Shown one piece after another: positions 6,601 through 6,860 of a DNA stretch of 6,860 nt. Origin of the DNA: Elusimicrobiota bacterium. Lineage in GTDB: Bacteria; Elusimicrobiota; Elusimicrobia; Elusimicrobiales; Elusimicrobiaceae. Every line of letters starts with the position of its first letter. The stretch's first letter is position 1. Both the position numbers and the translations under genes were made by a program. The DNA lies in contig JAIRMX010000059.1 of assembly GCA_031258375.1 (NCBI GenBank), positions 1 through 6,860 of the forward strand, written 5' to 3'. The notes under the pieces were generated by a model that saw nothing but the letters and a program-made list of their open reading frames with translations, made no database searches and was not told the origin of the DNA.

Positions 6601-6686
6601 GATAAATATCTTTTGGCAAGATTATAAGTTTTCCCCGAACCGGCGGACGCCTGCATTGAAATAATTTGCGGAGTTTGCGGTTTCAT
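3612..6686 (-). CDS. AddA/RecB-type ATP-dependent helicase-nuclease (UvrD superfamily)
   Basis: Unwinds and degrades DNA at double-strand breaks ahead of RecA-mediated repair. Numbering here is from an upstream GTG at 6716 (1034 residues). All superfamily 1 motifs are present: Walker A ASAGSGKT (23-30), AVTFTNKAAFEMK (55-67), DEFQDT (378-383), GDAKQAIYNFRGG (409-421), TNYRSQ (444-449), TIHGAKGLQFP (731-741) and YVGLTRAE (803-810). The C-terminal RecB-type nuclease carries H892, D970 (FRLD), D983-F-K985 and QLQKYAE (997-1003), so it looks active. I place the start at the ATG at 6686 (1024 residues), because MKPQTPQII leads straight into Walker A and a perfect TATAAT (6731-6736) would leave only about an 8-base leader before the GTG. 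The ATG's GAGG is rather distant, so the choice is not certain. No AddB or RecC/RecD lies in the window. The gene symbol is left blank because AddA and RecB cannot be separated without the partner. Confidence 0.9.
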   Translation of the reverse strand: MKPQTPQIISMQASAGSGKTYNLAKRYLSLLLDKDNDARIQNIIAVTFTNKAAFEMKRRIIDYLKKAALKANDKNSTEFFSDFNLSKDELSKRSLSVLDDILNNYDNFNVSTIDSFKNRILKACAMNIDISPNFTVEIDYSENLDFALSAFLRKASLTMRGLLREYLNQYFINSQRGDWIAKNDIYKAIEEVFSKASNNGKKISLNKADYQAAVMEQTKNIMAQIKAFAEILPELKDVDARYAKAVEKALSEGEKLFYYFDIPNRFSYSTLEYKGKNPSANPQAEELWADINTNIGRLCDFRVNNYYNIYAEIYAKVAEEFGEQAKKDEIVFINEINKKTVDFFNKHDAIMPEVYYRLSEKYRHFLIDEFQDTNTIQWAGIKRFLEESIATGGTFFYVGDAKQAIYNFRGGNSEIFDTAKYEFNTAPEERILKTNYRSQKAIVDFNNEIFSQENICSFLAQVYEKKKGEYDFAKFISAYNGASQESLSGNRGGYVEITAIDKDCENENEEIKNKFLQHLSDVDKRFKLSDIAVLCRRNKDVLTVSSWLLERGIAVESTQTLNIRNNGFIKQIISFLNFVDSPADDLALSSFITGDIFEKISLASKTEISAFLIERGRKENIYEQFREKYPDIWREYFEKFFVQAGFIPVYELVLSVFEKFKIIENFPQSKLFLIRFLELIKTFETDDCGLRNFLSYFGRLEDNDKSLYISCSIPDAVKVMTIHGAKGLQFPVVIIPFLLFMEDEDNGPYFDDSGEDIKLLKISSKVENFSDKAKKLREQKSTAYLLSELNVMYVGLTRAEYELYAVLPAKSKNSVNKARFLIGSESLISGQKQKYELGEKEIEPLIKDNIKSGYRDMLENIRADKKINPALNEARKRGNILHYALSTIISLKNKNIAAEIKTACGAAKIKFANEDTSWLFDELKKLFEDKDILNLFNYAEAETFNEFEIVGAQGQTFRLDKLIISDEEMIIADFKSSDYNNAENKNQLQKYAEVVREIYPAKSLKTLLVNTSQSAKERINNIVI

Positions 6687-6730
6687 AATTAATTTAGAGG
6701 TTTCCTCAGTATTCACTTCTCTTAGAGCAA

Positions 6731-6736
6731 ATTATA
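6731..6736 (-). promoter_or_regulatory. Probable -10 box of the helicase-nuclease gene
   Basis: The minus strand reads TATAAT exactly. A TTTATC about 17 bases upstream is a poor -35. Transcription would begin near 6724, giving a leader of about 38 bases to the ATG at 6686. Confidence 0.4.
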
Positions 6737-6781
6737 AATATACGAATTTTTCGGATAAAAATAATATGCGGATACCTATAT

Positions 6782-6811
6782 TTTACATAAAATATTGGAT
6801 ATAATTATATA
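6782..6811 (+). promoter_or_regulatory. Possible promoter of the gene starting at 6833
   Basis: TTTACA (6782-6787) is separated by 18 bases from TATATA (6806-6811). A perfect TATAAT also occurs at 6800-6805, but with a weaker -35. Either would give a short leader to the ATG at 6833. The two divergent genes share the 6687-6832 region. Confidence 0.35.
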
Positions 6812-6832
6812 AAAGGGAACAGAGGAAATAAA

Positions 6833-6860
6833 ATGACTATTATAGACGCGGTTATGCTCG
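6833..6860 (+). CDS. Start of an unidentified gene, running off the window
   Basis: ATG at 6833 is preceded by AGAGGA (6821-6826) with a six-base spacer, the same strong ribosome-binding motif used by the pilin genes. The nine visible residues, MTIIDAVML, begin a hydrophobic stretch, compatible with a membrane protein. A CvpA-like start is one thought, but nine residues cannot support a name. Divergent from the helicase-nuclease gene. Confidence 0.6.

Overview
The window looks like a chromosomal piece of an anaerobic, fairly AT-rich bacterium. Two genes carry near-identical class III signal peptides of the MK(N/K)KKGFTLIELLVVV type with very short leaders. Many such pilin-like paralogues, and this style of N-terminus, are familiar from Elusimicrobiota (Elusimicrobium/Endomicrobium relatives), so that phylum is my best guess. 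It is an inference from style, not from an alignment.

Layout. Positions 1-149 hold no convincing gene, only a 35-codon open remnant on the minus strand. Positions 150-716 (minus) encode a complete MntP-type manganese exporter. Only 29 bases away, divergently, sdaA (iron-sulphur L-serine dehydratase) starts at 746. It is intact through its three cluster cysteines but breaks off at about 1783, where the sequence switches abruptly into the first 38-40 codons of a type IV pilin gene lying on the opposite strand (1784-1901). Both genes are therefore truncated at one joint.

Positions 1902-2511 and 3028-3611 are gene-free but full of structure. Each contains one copy of a roughly 235-base element (1979-2216 and 3191-3424). 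Read on the minus strand, each copy folds into the same multi-helix RNA: a 10-bp stem enclosing two hairpins, a long bulged hairpin, a GUAA-capped hairpin with a compensatory base-pair change, and a terminator-like hairpin followed by a U run. The departures from Watson-Crick pairing in the 10-bp stem and the terminator helix are G.U pairs on the minus strand and would be A.C mismatches on the plus strand; the loops of two helices are GNRA only on the minus strand. Each copy sits directly upstream of a pilin start, separated from it by REP-like palindromes. I know of no named RNA family that fits. This pair is the main candidate for something undescribed.

Positions 2512-3027 (minus) encode a complete 171-residue pilin-like protein. 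Positions 3612-6686 (minus) encode a large AddA/RecB-type helicase-nuclease for double-strand-break processing, with no AddB partner in view. A divergent gene begins at 6833 and runs off the end.

The genes form no single pathway. Manganese export, serine catabolism, surface filaments and recombinational repair appear side by side, and the intergenic repeats and broken genes suggest local rearrangement around the pilin loci.
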